Shown: positions 1 to 8,389 of the stretch, in pieces
How the letters are laid out: each line of letters begins with the position of its first letter
Numbering within the stretch: the first letter of the stretch is position 1
From: an uncultured Oscillospiraceae bacterium
Lineage (GTDB): Bacteria > Bacillota > Clostridia > Oscillospirales > Oscillospiraceae
Direction of reading: 5' to 3'
Assembly: GCA_944387285.1 (NCBI GenBank)
Contig: CALXEH010000014.1
Span: 1 to 41,301, forward strand
DNA: 41,301 nucleotides
The notes under the pieces: model-generated
The model's database searches: none
The model's input: the letters and a program-made list of their open reading frames with translations, nothing else
What the model was told of the DNA's origin: nothing
Made by a program: the position numbers and the translations under genes

Positions 1-1161
<1,161 letters not shown>

Positions 1162-1181
1162 TAAGTCCCCTGAAATACCAG

Positions 1182-1212
1182 AAGGCTCCCGCTTCGCGCG
1201 GGAGCCTTTTTT
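1182..1212 (+). terminator. Rho-independent terminator of groEL
   Basis: An 11-bp perfect stem (1182-1192 with 1198-1208), a 5-base loop and a run of six T (1207-1212), starting 20 bases after the groEL stop codon. Confidence 0.93.
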
Positions 1213-1271
1213 GCGCTGTGGGCTTGCATTTCCTGCAATAATATGTCATCATCTGCCTTAGAGGTGGGAGG

Positions 1272-1634
1272 ATGAAAAAGCCGTTTTATAAGCGCTGGTG
1301 GTTCTGGGCCGTCGTGGCCTTCGTGGTCATAGGCGCCGTCGGCAGCTCGCTCGAGGCCGGGCAGGAGCCCGCGCAGAGCCCTGCGCCGACGGTGGAGATC
1401 ACCAGCCCGCCCACGCCCACGCCCACGCCCACGCCCACGCCGACGCCGGAACCCGAACCGACAGCGTCGCCGGCACCCGAGCCGGAAGCGGCTGAGGCGC
1501 TGGTCTGGATACCGCAGACCGGCTCCAAGTACCACAGCAGCCCGGACTGCAGCAACATGAAAGACCCGGCGCAGGTGACGCTCAGCCAGGCCGAGGCCCT
1601 GGGCTACGAGCCCTGCAAAAGATGCTTTGGATAG
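1272..1634 (+). CDS. Small membrane-anchored protein with Pro-Thr linker and Cys-rich C-terminal domain
   Basis: A 120-residue protein of unknown function. Three parts are visible: a basic N-terminus and one membrane segment (about residues 9-27, WWFWAVVAFVVIGAVG), a low-complexity Pro/Thr/Glu linker (about 38-76) encoded partly by a 6-bp tandem repeat, and a ~45-residue tail with WIPQTGSKYHSSPDCSN followed by YEPCKRCFG. That tail resembles the short modules with a His/Cys..CxxC arrangement found at the C-termini of Firmicutes surface and nuclease-like proteins and similar to the Ada metal-binding fold, so it may bind a metal ion (inference). With an N-in anchor the tail would lie outside the cell. 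SD GAGGTGG precedes the ATG by 6 bases. It sits alone between the groEL terminator and a shared terminator hairpin. Confidence 0.8.
   Translation: MKKPFYKRWWFWAVVAFVVIGAVGSSLEAGQEPAQSPAPTVEITSPPTPTPTPTPTPTPEPEPTASPAPEPEAAEALVWIPQTGSKYHSSPDCSNMKDPAQVTLSQAEALGYEPCKRCFG
1411..1446 (+). repeat. 6-bp tandem repeat (ccacgc) coding a Pro-Thr linker
   Basis: Five perfect copies of ccacgc and one variant (cgacgc) in a row, in frame, coding alternating Pro and Thr. The unit is a multiple of 3, so gain or loss of copies would change linker length without a frameshift. Confidence 0.9.
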
Positions 1635-1664
1635 CTGAAAAGGCCCTTGCGGGCCTTTTCAGCT
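1633..1664. terminator. Shared bidirectional terminator between convergent genes
   Basis: A 14-bp perfect inverted repeat (1633-1646 with 1651-1664, loop ttgc) that overlaps the stop codon of the 120-aa gene and lies 7 bases from the stop of the convergent solute-binding lipoprotein. A/T-rich inner stem bases give a short U-run on either strand. Confidence 0.8.
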
Positions 1665-1671
1665 CTTATTT

Positions 1672-4011
1672 TTACCGCCGCTCGTTCACATAGGTGGAGA
1701 TGCGGTCCTGGATGATGGCTGCGGTGTCCGCCGCGCTCTTGTCGCCCTTAAAGAAGGCGGCGCTGTCCTCGGCGATCATGTTCATTATCGTCTCGTCATA
1801 GCTCATGGAATACTTCACGGAGGCGATGAGCTCGCGCAGGGCCTGGGCCTCCTCCTTGCTCATGGCGTAGATCTCCACATCGAGGGCATCCCAGCTCCAG
1901 CTGCTCACCGGCTCCTCGACCTGCTCGCCCGTCTCGGGGTCTGTCGTATAGTGCTTCTCCATGGCGGCGGCCTCGGCGGCGTCATAGGCCGCGCGGTTCA
2001 GGGGATAGCCGAAAAGGTGGCCGCTGTCGATGTCGTAGCTGTCCTCCAGAAGCAGCGTGCGCACAAAGGACCAGGCCGCGTCCACGTCCTTGCAGGTCGA
2101 GCTGATGCTCAGGCTGCCGTACATGGGCTCCACCATGTTGCCCGCGCGGTCAGCCGAGGGGTAGCCCTTGAAGGCCAGCTTCCCGCCGAACATCGCCTCG
2201 TAGAGCTGGTATTCCTGAAAGTCTGCCGCGCGGAAGCTCGCCAGCAGCTGCTTGCCCGAGGCCACGAGCGCGGGCGTGCCGCCGCCGCTCCCGTCGCCTT
2301 CCGGCAGCGCGGCGCAGAACTCCAGAAGCTCCACAAAGTCCTCGCTGTCAAAGCCGCACTCGCCTGTCTCCCAGTCCACATACCGGCCCAGGTTCAGGGT
2401 CAGCATCTGCTGGAGCATGCTCTCCGGGGTCGTATAGGAATCGAGCACATACTGCACCTGCGGCTGGCTTTCTATGACCTCGCGCATCTCCTCAAGCGTC
2501 CAGCCCGGCTCCGCGCCCACGACCTCCGCGTTGCCCACGAGGCTGACGATGCGGAAGCTCGGGGTGATGGTATAGAGCTTGCCGTCCGTGGCGAAAGCGT
2601 CCAAAATGTTCTCGAAGAAGCTCTCGCGCGAGAGCTCGGGGTCGGAATCTATGAGCTCGTACATGTCATAGAGCAGGCCCCGTGCGCCGTACTGCGCTAT
2701 TGGCAGGCCGTCCGAGGCGAAGAGGTCGGGCACGTTGCCGCTGAGTATCTCTACGTTCAGCTTCGTCAGGCCCGCAGAGTAGTCGTCCTCCGTGACGTAC
2801 TGGGAGTAGTCCACGACCTCTATCTTCACGCCGCTGTTCGAGCGGTTGAAGTCGAGCACCGCGCGCCTTACCTCCTCGCTCAGATAGAAGCAGGCCAGGC
2901 GCAGCACGGTGGTCTCGGGCAGCTCGGAGGCGTCCACGAGCGTCAGCCGCGCGAGCTGGGCGCTGCCGTCGTCGTAGTCGTACAAAATGCAGTTTATGCA
3001 GCCCTCATCGTCGATGAACATGGCCTGCAGGCCGTTCTCGTCCAGGCCGCAGTTTATGAGCGAGGCCAGCTGCACCGGCTCGCCGCCCTCGGGCCGTATA
3101 CCCCAGATGCAGGAGCTGTCCACATAGCATATGCAGTAATCCCCGCCGCCGTCATACAGGTTGAAGGCGTTCATGGGCAGCTCTATGTCCTCGCCGAAGC
3201 CTGGCGTTTCAAAGTCGAAGCAGCTCAGGACGCCGCCGCCCATCGTCTCAGCCCGGAGACCTGCGCGCCCGTCGGGCATGAGTATGGGCTCGCCGTACCA
3301 GCCGTCCAGCAGCTGGCTGTATCCGACCCCGCCCGCCGCGTCCAGCAGGACGAGGGCGCCCTGGCTGTAGTCCAGCAGCAGGCTGCCGTCCGCGCCGGCG
3401 ACAGCGTTCTCGATCAGCAGCCCGCTGCCCGTGCCGCTCTGGCCGCCCAGCAGCTGCGCCGCCGCCTGCGTCGCCGCCGTCAGGTCCACGGCGCCCAGCT
3501 CCGCGCCCGTGTCGTCCAGGCGGCGCGCGCGGCTCTCGTAAACGTATTCCGCATAGCTGTACTTCTCCTCGTCCGTGCCCTCGAAGCCCTCGGGCAGCTC
3601 GAACTTCACGCCGCTCAAAGTCTCGAACACCAGCAGCCCGCCCTCAGGCAGGGGGCAGAGGGCGGAGACCCTGGCGCTGCTCCCCGCATAGCCCTCGAGG
3701 CCCTCCGAGGCCTCGTAGCCTTCGAGCTCTTTGAACTCGCCCGTCGCCGGGGCGGCAGACCAGAGCGTGCAGGTCGAGCCGCCCTCCTCGTCGTATTCCT
3801 CGGTGGAGAAGTAAAACCTCTCCCCGTCGCTGGCGATCTCGCTCAAATATCTCATGTCCAGCTCACCCGTGAACTCGGAGGTCCAGGCCTTGCCGTCCTC
3901 CGTCAGCAGCGGGCCGTCCGTCTCCTGCGCGCCCGGCTGCCGGCCGCAGCCGGCAAACAGCGCCAGCAGGAGCGCCGCCGCCAGTGCGAGCGCCGTCGTC
4001 CTCTTTCCCAT
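1672..4011 (-). CDS. Extracellular solute-binding lipoprotein with long N-terminal extension
   Basis: A 779-residue exported lipoprotein. Signal peptide with lipobox LFAGC (Cys at residue 22). The C-terminal half, from about residue 367 (VLRLACFYLSEEVRRAVLDF), is a family 1 extracellular solute-binding protein of the kind that delivers sugars or oligosaccharides to ABC permeases: 'vpDLfasdg', 'lyDMYELIDSDPEL', 'dGKLYTITPSF' and 'YGSLSISSTCKDVDAAWSFV' are typical. The first ~340 residues are extra compared with ordinary 420-550-aa members and look like short acidic/Gly-rich beta repeats, perhaps a propeller (inference). No permease or ATPase gene is adjacent, so its transporter, if any, is elsewhere; a sensing role is possible. 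SD GGGAGG is 7 bases before ATG and a promoter lies at 4042-4070. Substrate not predictable. Confidence 0.85.
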   Translation of the reverse strand: MGKRTTALALAAALLLALFAGCGRQPGAQETDGPLLTEDGKAWTSEFTGELDMRYLSEIASDGERFYFSTEEYDEEGGSTCTLWSAAPATGEFKELEGYEASEGLEGYAGSSARVSALCPLPEGGLLVFETLSGVKFELPEGFEGTDEEKYSYAEYVYESRARRLDDTGAELGAVDLTAATQAAAQLLGGQSGTGSGLLIENAVAGADGSLLLDYSQGALVLLDAAGGVGYSQLLDGWYGEPILMPDGRAGLRAETMGGGVLSCFDFETPGFGEDIELPMNAFNLYDGGGDYCICYVDSSCIWGIRPEGGEPVQLASLINCGLDENGLQAMFIDDEGCINCILYDYDDGSAQLARLTLVDASELPETTVLRLACFYLSEEVRRAVLDFNRSNSGVKIEVVDYSQYVTEDDYSAGLTKLNVEILSGNVPDLFASDGLPIAQYGARGLLYDMYELIDSDPELSRESFFENILDAFATDGKLYTITPSFRIVSLVGNAEVVGAEPGWTLEEMREVIESQPQVQYVLDSYTTPESMLQQMLTLNLGRYVDWETGECGFDSEDFVELLEFCAALPEGDGSGGGTPALVASGKQLLASFRAADFQEYQLYEAMFGGKLAFKGYPSADRAGNMVEPMYGSLSISSTCKDVDAAWSFVRTLLLEDSYDIDSGHLFGYPLNRAAYDAAEAAAMEKHYTTDPETGEQVEEPVSSWSWDALDVEIYAMSKEEAQALRELIASVKYSMSYDETIMNMIAEDSAAFFKGDKSAADTAAIIQDRISTYVNERR

Positions 4012-4041
4012 TGCCGCACCTCCCAGACATTGTCAATTAAT

Positions 4042-4070
4042 AGTATAGCACGCTCCGATGCCAGGCGCAA
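4042..4070 (-). promoter_or_regulatory. Predicted sigma-A promoter of the solute-binding lipoprotein
   Basis: On the minus strand TTGCGC (4070-4065), 17-base spacer, TATACT (4047-4042). It is the only good candidate between vanY and this gene. Confidence 0.65.
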
Positions 4071-4103
4071 CGGAGCGCGCTTTGATATTTCCTTAAGCTT
4101 TGT

Positions 4104-4841
4104 TTAAGCCAGCCCCGCCGCATACTCCTCGAGGCAGAGGCCGTTTTCCATTATGTAAACCGCAGCCTCCCGGCCGACGTAGCGGAAGTGCCAGGGCTCC
4201 CAGACTATGCCCGTGATGTCCGATTTATCCGGCGGATAGCGCAGGATGAAGCCGTATTCGGCGCAGTTGGCCTCGAGCCAGGCTGCCTCCTCAGTATCGG
4301 CCCAGCCCTCGTCCAGCCAGGGGTAGTCGTTCGAATTTATGTCAACCGCAAGGCCCAGCTGGTGCTCGCTCGTGCCGGGGCGGGCGACCTCGTCTGCGGC
4401 TATTTCCTCAGCCTGCTCGCGCCCGAGGCCCGTCTCGGCCATGACCCGCTCCACCTTGTCCTCGAAGAGCGTCTCCTGCGTAGCCCAGTCCCGCCAGGCG
4501 GAGGCGACCTCGAGGTCCATGCCCGCCGCGCGGCCTGCGGCGAGGAAGTCGCGCAGGGCCTGGGCCGCCCGTGTATCGAAGAGGTAGCAGTTTTCGGCCT
4601 CCTCGGTCTCGACGCTGAAGCCCTCTTCCAGGGGCTGCGCCTCGCTGACTATCCGAAGCCGCCAGTCCTGCTCCTTCACCGGCGCGGGCAGCTCCGGCGC
4701 AGCGCCCGTCGCCGGCGGGCCCGCAGCCGGGCCGTACGACGGCGCCCTGTCCCCGTGCAGCCGCTCCGAGAGCTCCGCCGCGCCCATGCCCATCAGCAGT
4801 ATCATCACGACCACGATAGAAAACAACATAAGCTTTTTCAT
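4104..4841 (-). CDS. VanY-type D-Ala-D-Ala carboxypeptidase (peptidase M15B)
   Basis: A 245-residue membrane-anchored zinc carboxypeptidase that trims the terminal D-Ala from peptidoglycan stem peptides outside the membrane. N-terminal signal/anchor (residues about 3-22), a Pro/Ala-rich spacer, then the M15 domain. The zinc and catalytic motifs are complete: SEHQLGLAVDI (His160, Asp167) and WEPWHFRYVG (Glu215, His218). ATG at 4841 is chosen because an AAGGGAAAGGA ribosome site lies 7 bases upstream and the hydrophobic segment starts there; a longer frame to 4868 has no ribosome site. A sequence nearly identical to the one in front of the response regulator lies upstream (4912-4943), so the gene is probably a target of that two-component system. 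No vanH, vanA or vanX homologue is in the window, so a role in wall remodelling is likelier than full glycopeptide resistance. Confidence 0.92.
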   Translation of the reverse strand: MKKLMLFSIVVVMILLMGMGAAELSERLHGDRAPSYGPAAGPPATGAAPELPAPVKEQDWRLRIVSEAQPLEEGFSVETEEAENCYLFDTRAAQALRDFLAAGRAAGMDLEVASAWRDWATQETLFEDKVERVMAETGLGREQAEEIAADEVARPGTSEHQLGLAVDINSNDYPWLDEGWADTEEAAWLEANCAEYGFILRYPPDKSDITGIVWEPWHFRYVGREAAVYIMENGLCLEEYAAGLA

Positions 4842-4865
4842 AGAGTTCCTTTCCCTTAAATGTGA

Positions 4866-4899
4866 CAAAAAACGCCCTGCATGCTCATCATACAGGGCG
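4866..4899 (-). terminator. Terminator of the two-component operon, located in the vanY leader
   Basis: On the minus strand a 7-bp stem (4899-4893 with 4879-4873), 13-base loop and six T (4872-4867). It lies after the 239-aa gene and 25 bases before the vanY start. Confidence 0.85.
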
Positions 4900-4943
4900 C
4901 TTGTATCGGAACTCCATCAAACTTGCATCATTTTTGCATATTC
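4900..4943 (-). promoter_or_regulatory. Predicted response-regulator operator and vanY promoter
   Basis: ttgca words at 4923 and 4934 (and a degenerate one at 4912) are spaced 11 bp, the spacing used by OmpR/PhoB-family dimers. 4912-4931 matches 17 of 20 bases with 7311-7330 in front of the response regulator. At the same distance from the repeats as the good -10 of that promoter lies TACAAG (4905-4900), a 4/6 match to TATAAT, with no -35 box, as expected for an activator-dependent promoter. The predicted start (~4893) is inside the terminator hairpin. Confidence 0.65.
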
Positions 4944-4955
4944 TTTGTAAAATAT

Positions 4956-5675
4956 TCAGCCTTCCAGCCTCAGCTTGATGTCCAGGAGCAGGGAGGCGGC
5001 GTCCTCGTAGGCGTGTATCCTGGTCTCAAAGCTGCGTTCCTCGCCGCTCACGCTGTTTTTGAACTTCAGCTCGAAGGGCGTGCTGTCTTCAACGGCGTTT
5101 TCGACCTCGTATTCGTCCATATCCAGCGCCGTGCCTATGGAGCCCATGAGCCCGCCGATCTCGTATATCTGGCCGCCGTTGTAGCTGCCGAGGTTCTGCA
5201 CGCAGTTGGCGCTGTAGTAGCAGTAGAGCAGGTCGAGCGAATCTATGTCCAGTACCGCCACGAACCAGTTCGTCCAGTCCCCGGTCCACTCGCGGTAGTA
5301 TTCGAGGAAGCGTATCGTGCTGCTGCCGTCCGTGACCTTATAGAAGTACGCGCCCGTCGAGGCCACGCTCCGCACGGCGCCCCTGTCGCAGACTATGGCG
5401 CTCTCCAGCGCGCCCATGCGCTTCATGGCGGCCATCGTGACCGCGCTGTCCAGCTCCTCCGCCAGCATCGTGCGCTCCAGCTCGCCGGATTCATAGCGCT
5501 CGTAGAGCGCGGCGCGCTCCGCGGCGCTCAGGCCGGCCGTTCCGTCAGGCGTGGCCGCCGCGTCCGGGCCCTCCTCCCTGCCTCCTAGCATGAGCGCCGG
5601 CACGATGAGGCAGAGCGCGAACACCAGGGCGCTGAGCGCCAGGGCGGCAAAGATCCCGCCCTTCTCAGCCCTCAT
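4956..5675 (-). CDS. Unknown membrane-anchored protein, third gene of the two-component operon
   Basis: A 239-residue protein not recognised from any family. One N-terminal membrane segment (about residues 9-31) is followed by an extracytoplasmic part rich in Asp, Glu, Tyr and Ser: an acidic helix (about 49-85), then an alpha/beta-looking region with FLEYYREWTGDWTNWFVAVL and an acidic C-terminal stretch. The ATG overlaps the end of the sensor kinase gene by 11 bases, with GGGAGG 8 bases upstream, so the two are translationally coupled. The sensor kinase has almost no external domain, so this protein could be its external partner or a negative regulator (inference from context only). A terminator follows at 4866-4899. 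Confidence 0.8.
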   Translation of the reverse strand: MRAEKGGIFAALALSALVFALCLIVPALMLGGREEGPDAAATPDGTAGLSAAERAALYERYESGELERTMLAEELDSAVTMAAMKRMGALESAIVCDRGAVRSVASTGAYFYKVTDGSSTIRFLEYYREWTGDWTNWFVAVLDIDSLDLLYCYYSANCVQNLGSYNGGQIYEIGGLMGSIGTALDMDEYEVENAVEDSTPFELKFKNSVSGEERSFETRIHAYEDAASLLLDIKLRLEG

Positions 5676-6633
5676 CCTTCGCGCCTCCCTTCAGCAGGAC
5701 GCGCACCGTCGTGCCCTGGCCCAGCTCGCTCTCGTACTCGAGCGTCGTACCGTGCAGCTCCGCTATGCGCTGGCAGAGGGCGAGGCCCAGGCCCGCGCCG
5801 TTCTGCGCCCGCGATCGGCTCTTGTCTATCATGTAAAAGGGCTCCGTGATGCGCGAGAGGTCCTCCTTCTTCATGCCCCGGCCGTGGTCGCGGACGTAAA
5901 AGGCGTAGCCGCCCTCCTCGTTCTTGCCGTAGAGCTCCACCGTCTGGCCCTTGCGCGAGGCCTTGCGCGCGTTGTCGATGAGGTTCACCATGAGCGTCTT
6001 GAACAGGTCGGGCTCTATCTCCACCTCGCCCGGCTCCCAGCGCATGTCCAGGGTCATGCCGTCCGAGGCCAGGGACGGCACCGTCACCGCCGCCACCTCG
6101 CGGATGAAATACGGCGCGTCGAACCGGCGCCGCTCTATGCCCTGCTTGCCCGAGACGATGATCTCCATGAGCTTGAGGCTGAGCGCCTCGAGCCGCTTGC
6201 CCTCAGAGAAGATATAGCCCGCCGCCGTGAAGCGGTTCTTGGGGCTCATCTCCCTCGAACGGAGCATGTCCGCATAGCCGATGATGGCCGTCAGCGGCGT
6301 CTTGAGCTCGTGCGCAAAGCTGGCGATGAACTCCTCGCGCCTGTCCGCGGCCTCCTCCAGCACCTTTATCTCGCTCTCGAGCGCCTCCGCCTTCTGCTGC
6401 TTTTTCGCCGCCTCGCGCGCCGCCCGGGCCTGGGCCCTCGCCGAAAAAAGCGCGACAATCCCGCCCCCCGCCGGTGAGGCGGTGAGCAGGAACAAAGCAT
6501 AGTCCGTATACGACAGCTCGACCCCGCGCGCTATCGCCGCGCAGGCCCCGATGCAGATGATCACGGCCACAACGCAGGCGCAGGCGAGGAACAGGCCCAG
6601 AGGAAAGCTCGTCCGCGGCGGCTTAGAGCTCAA
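5665..6633 (-). CDS. Sensor histidine kinase with two membrane helices and minimal external loop
   Basis: A 322-residue HisKA/HATPase kinase that should phosphorylate the upstream-encoded regulator. Two membrane segments (about 12-34 and 43-63) leave only a short external loop; then a coiled coil (about 66-100), H-box FAHELKTPLTAIIGY with phospho-acceptor His108, N-box NLIDNARKA (Asn217/Asn221), G1 box RDHGRGM (Asp249) and G2 GAGLGLAL (279-286). All catalytic boxes are intact. The short loop puts it with intramembrane-sensing kinases of the cell-envelope stress type (family knowledge). The start is TTG, inside the last codons of the response regulator (11-base overlap), with AAGGTGG about 9 bases upstream. 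The following 239-aa gene overlaps its end. Confidence 0.93.
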   Translation of the reverse strand: MSSKPPRTSFPLGLFLACACVVAVIICIGACAAIARGVELSYTDYALFLLTASPAGGGIVALFSARAQARAAREAAKKQQKAEALESEIKVLEEAADRREEFIASFAHELKTPLTAIIGYADMLRSREMSPKNRFTAAGYIFSEGKRLEALSLKLMEIIVSGKQGIERRRFDAPYFIREVAAVTVPSLASDGMTLDMRWEPGEVEIEPDLFKTLMVNLIDNARKASRKGQTVELYGKNEEGGYAFYVRDHGRGMKKEDLSRITEPFYMIDKSRSRAQNGAGLGLALCQRIAELHGTTLEYESELGQGTTVRVLLKGGAKDEG

Positions 6634-7276
6634 GTCGGTATCCCACCTTGTATATCGTCTTTATCTTGTCGTCCCAGTGCAGCTTCTTCCTCAGCCGCTG
6701 CACATGCAGGTCCACCGTCCGCGAGTCGCCCATGTACTCGCTGCCCCAGACCCGCTCGTATATCGTCTCGCGGAAGAGGGCGATGTTCCGGTTCTGCACG
6801 AAAAGCAGCAGCAGCTCGAACTCCTTCGCTGTCAGCGGTATTGGCTTCGCGCCGCGCGTGACGGTGTGCGAGCGCGTGTCTATCGTCAGGCCCTCGACCT
6901 TTATCTCCGTTATCGTCTTGCCCGAGCGGCGCAGCACCGCCTCCACCCGCGCCAGCAGCTCGACTATCTCAAAGGGCTTCACAAGGTAGTCGTCCGCGCC
7001 CAGGCGCAGGCCCTTTACCTTGTCCGCCATAGTCCCCTTCGCAGTCAGGAATATGACCGGTATCCCCAGCGGCTTTATGAAGTCCAGCAGCTCGTAGCCG
7101 CTGACCTTCGGCAGCATAATGTCCAGGAGCACGAGATCGAAGCCCTCCTTCTCCAGCAGGTTCGCCGCCTCCATGCCGTCATAGGCACAGGCACAGCTGT
7201 AGCCCGCCTCCGTCAGGTTCATTTCGATGAGATCGTTGATGGGCTTCTCGTCCTCCACGACAAGTATCCTGTACAT
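6623..7276 (-). CDS. OmpR/PhoB-family response regulator
   Basis: A 217-residue DNA-binding regulator. The receiver domain (1-115) has the acidic pair EDE at 8-10, phospho-acceptor Asp52 (LLDIMLPK), FLTAKG and LVKPF. The C-terminal winged helix (about 122-217) ends RTVDLHVQRLRKKL.. YKVGYRLEL, standard for OmpR/PhoB/VanR regulators. ATG at 7276 is preferred to an in-frame GTG nine bases earlier because the GGAGG ribosome site overlaps that GTG and lies 8 bases before the ATG. It is first in the regulator-kinase-unknown membrane protein operon. Direct repeats overlapping its own -35 region suggest autoregulation, and a near copy in front of vanY marks that gene as a likely target. Confidence 0.95.
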   Translation of the reverse strand: MYRILVVEDEKPINDLIEMNLTEAGYSCACAYDGMEAANLLEKEGFDLVLLDIMLPKVSGYELLDFIKPLGIPVIFLTAKGTMADKVKGLRLGADDYLVKPFEIVELLARVEAVLRRSGKTITEIKVEGLTIDTRSHTVTRGAKPIPLTAKEFELLLLFVQNRNIALFRETIYERVWGSEYMGDSRTVDLHVQRLRKKLHWDDKIKTIYKVGYRLEL

Positions 7277-7298
7277 GCCGTTCACCTCCGGCTATTAC

Positions 7299-7332
7299 AA
7301 TATACCACGATTGCATCAAATTTGCATCATTC
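7299..7332 (-). promoter_or_regulatory. Predicted autoregulatory operator and promoter of the two-component operon
   Basis: Two ttgcatca words at 7311 and 7322 with 11-bp periodicity lie 6 bases upstream of a good minus-strand -10 box TATATT (7304-7299). No -35 consensus is present at 17 bp; the repeats occupy that place, the arrangement of class II activation by OmpR/PhoB-family regulators. Confidence 0.68.
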
Positions 7333-7453
7333 TCGACTATTTTGCGGAAAAAGTTGAAAAAAATTTCGCCAATTTTTTTGCCGGGCCCTCTGGGTATTTT
7401 GACGAAAATGCACAGCATTTGTTTCCGCAGGCGAGTTTTTTACGTCAAAGGTG

Positions 7454-7490
7454 AAAAAATCCCCGGCAGGGCGCGCGGCTCCTGCCGGGG
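7454..7490 (-). terminator. Terminator after the EamA transporter gene
   Basis: A 10-bp perfect GC stem (7461-7470 with 7481-7490) followed on the minus strand by a T-run (7459-7454), 9 bases after the stop codon. The A/T-rich stretch 7333-7450 beyond it holds nothing else I recognise. Confidence 0.92.
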
Positions 7491-7498
7491 CGGGTTTT

Positions 7499-8380
7499 TT
7501 ACTTTTCCGGGCGTCTGAGGAAGCTCAGTTTCGTCTCCGAGATGAGCACGGCGATGAAGATGAGCGCAAAGCCGCTGACGGTCTTGAAGCTCAGCCGCTC
7601 GTGGTAGAAGATGACGGACAGCAGCGTGCCGAACACGGATTCCATGGTCAGGATGATGGAGGCCGTCTGCGGCGAGGTGTGCTTCTGGCCTATGGTCTGG
7701 AGCAGGAAGCAGATACCCGTGCACATGAAGCAGAGGTAGGCTATGGACCACCAGGCCGAGGCGGGCACGTCCTGGGGAAAGGCCGAGACCAGGGGCGCCG
7801 TTATCCAGCAGCACAGCCCGGCCACGGCAAACTGCACCATGGACAGCAGCACGGGACTGCGGCCCTCCACGGCCCGGGACGTAAGCACTATGTGCAGCGC
7901 GTAGAAGATGCCGCAGCAGATGGTCAGCCCGTCGCCCAGGCCCAGGTTCAGGCCGCCCTCCAGCGACACCAGGGCCATGCCCAAGATGCACACCAGGGCC
8001 GCGGAGATGTTATAGGCGTCCGGGCGCTTGCGGCTGAACAGCCACCACATGAAGGGTACGATGACGCAGTAAGTGGCGGTCAGGAAGGCGTTTTTGCCCG
8101 GCGTGGTGTGCTCCAGGCCGAAGGTCTGGAGCGTATAGGCCACAAAGAGCGCCGCGCCCAGGCCGAGGCCCTTTTTGATATAGCCCCGGTCCAGCTGCCT
8201 GAGCTCCTTTGCGCCCATGAGCGCCATGAGCAGCGCCGCGCCCGTAAAGCGCAGGGCCAGCACCCAGAGCGTCGGTACCGAGTCCAGCGTGGATTTCAGG
8301 ATGATGAACGACGAGCCCCAGATGAGAGTCGCACCCAGGAGCGAGGCCCGGCCCAGCCGGCGGTTAGGGGTGTTTGCCAT
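7499..8380 (-). CDS. EamA/DMT-family transporter
   Basis: A 293-residue integral membrane protein of the drug/metabolite transporter superfamily, made of two EamA repeats of about five helices each. The first opens with GATLIWGSSFIILKST, the classic start of the first EamA helix, and the second begins near residue 150-160. Such proteins usually export metabolites or amino acids; the substrate cannot be read from sequence. The start is 9 bases past the pcrA stop with no separate promoter, so it is co-transcribed with pcrA. The best ribosome site (AAGGA) lies inside the last pcrA codons and is rather far (about 16 bases), so translation may be coupled. A strong terminator ends the unit. Confidence 0.93.
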   Translation of the reverse strand: MANTPNRRLGRASLLGATLIWGSSFIILKSTLDSVPTLWVLALRFTGAALLMALMGAKELRQLDRGYIKKGLGLGAALFVAYTLQTFGLEHTTPGKNAFLTATYCVIVPFMWWLFSRKRPDAYNISAALVCILGMALVSLEGGLNLGLGDGLTICCGIFYALHIVLTSRAVEGRSPVLLSMVQFAVAGLCCWITAPLVSAFPQDVPASAWWSIAYLCFMCTGICFLLQTIGQKHTSPQTASIILTMESVFGTLLSVIFYHERLSFKTVSGFALIFIAVLISETKLSFLRRPEK

Positions 8381-8389
8381 ATGGTATTA

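Noticed and set aside
1411..1446. Short tandem array as a CRISPR-like repeat
   Set aside because: The unit is 6 bp without spacers and lies inside a coding linker.
4081..4103. Terminator after vanY
   Set aside because: Only a 5-bp A/T stem (cttaa/ttaag) without a T-run is visible, too weak to call.
1951..4107. 718-codon open frame antisense to the solute-binding lipoprotein
   Set aside because: Shadow frame without ribosome site or recognisable domain.
4104..7276. A complete vancomycin-resistance cluster
   Set aside because: Only regulator, kinase and VanY-like functions are present; no vanH, D-Ala-D-Lac ligase or vanX homologue lies in the window.
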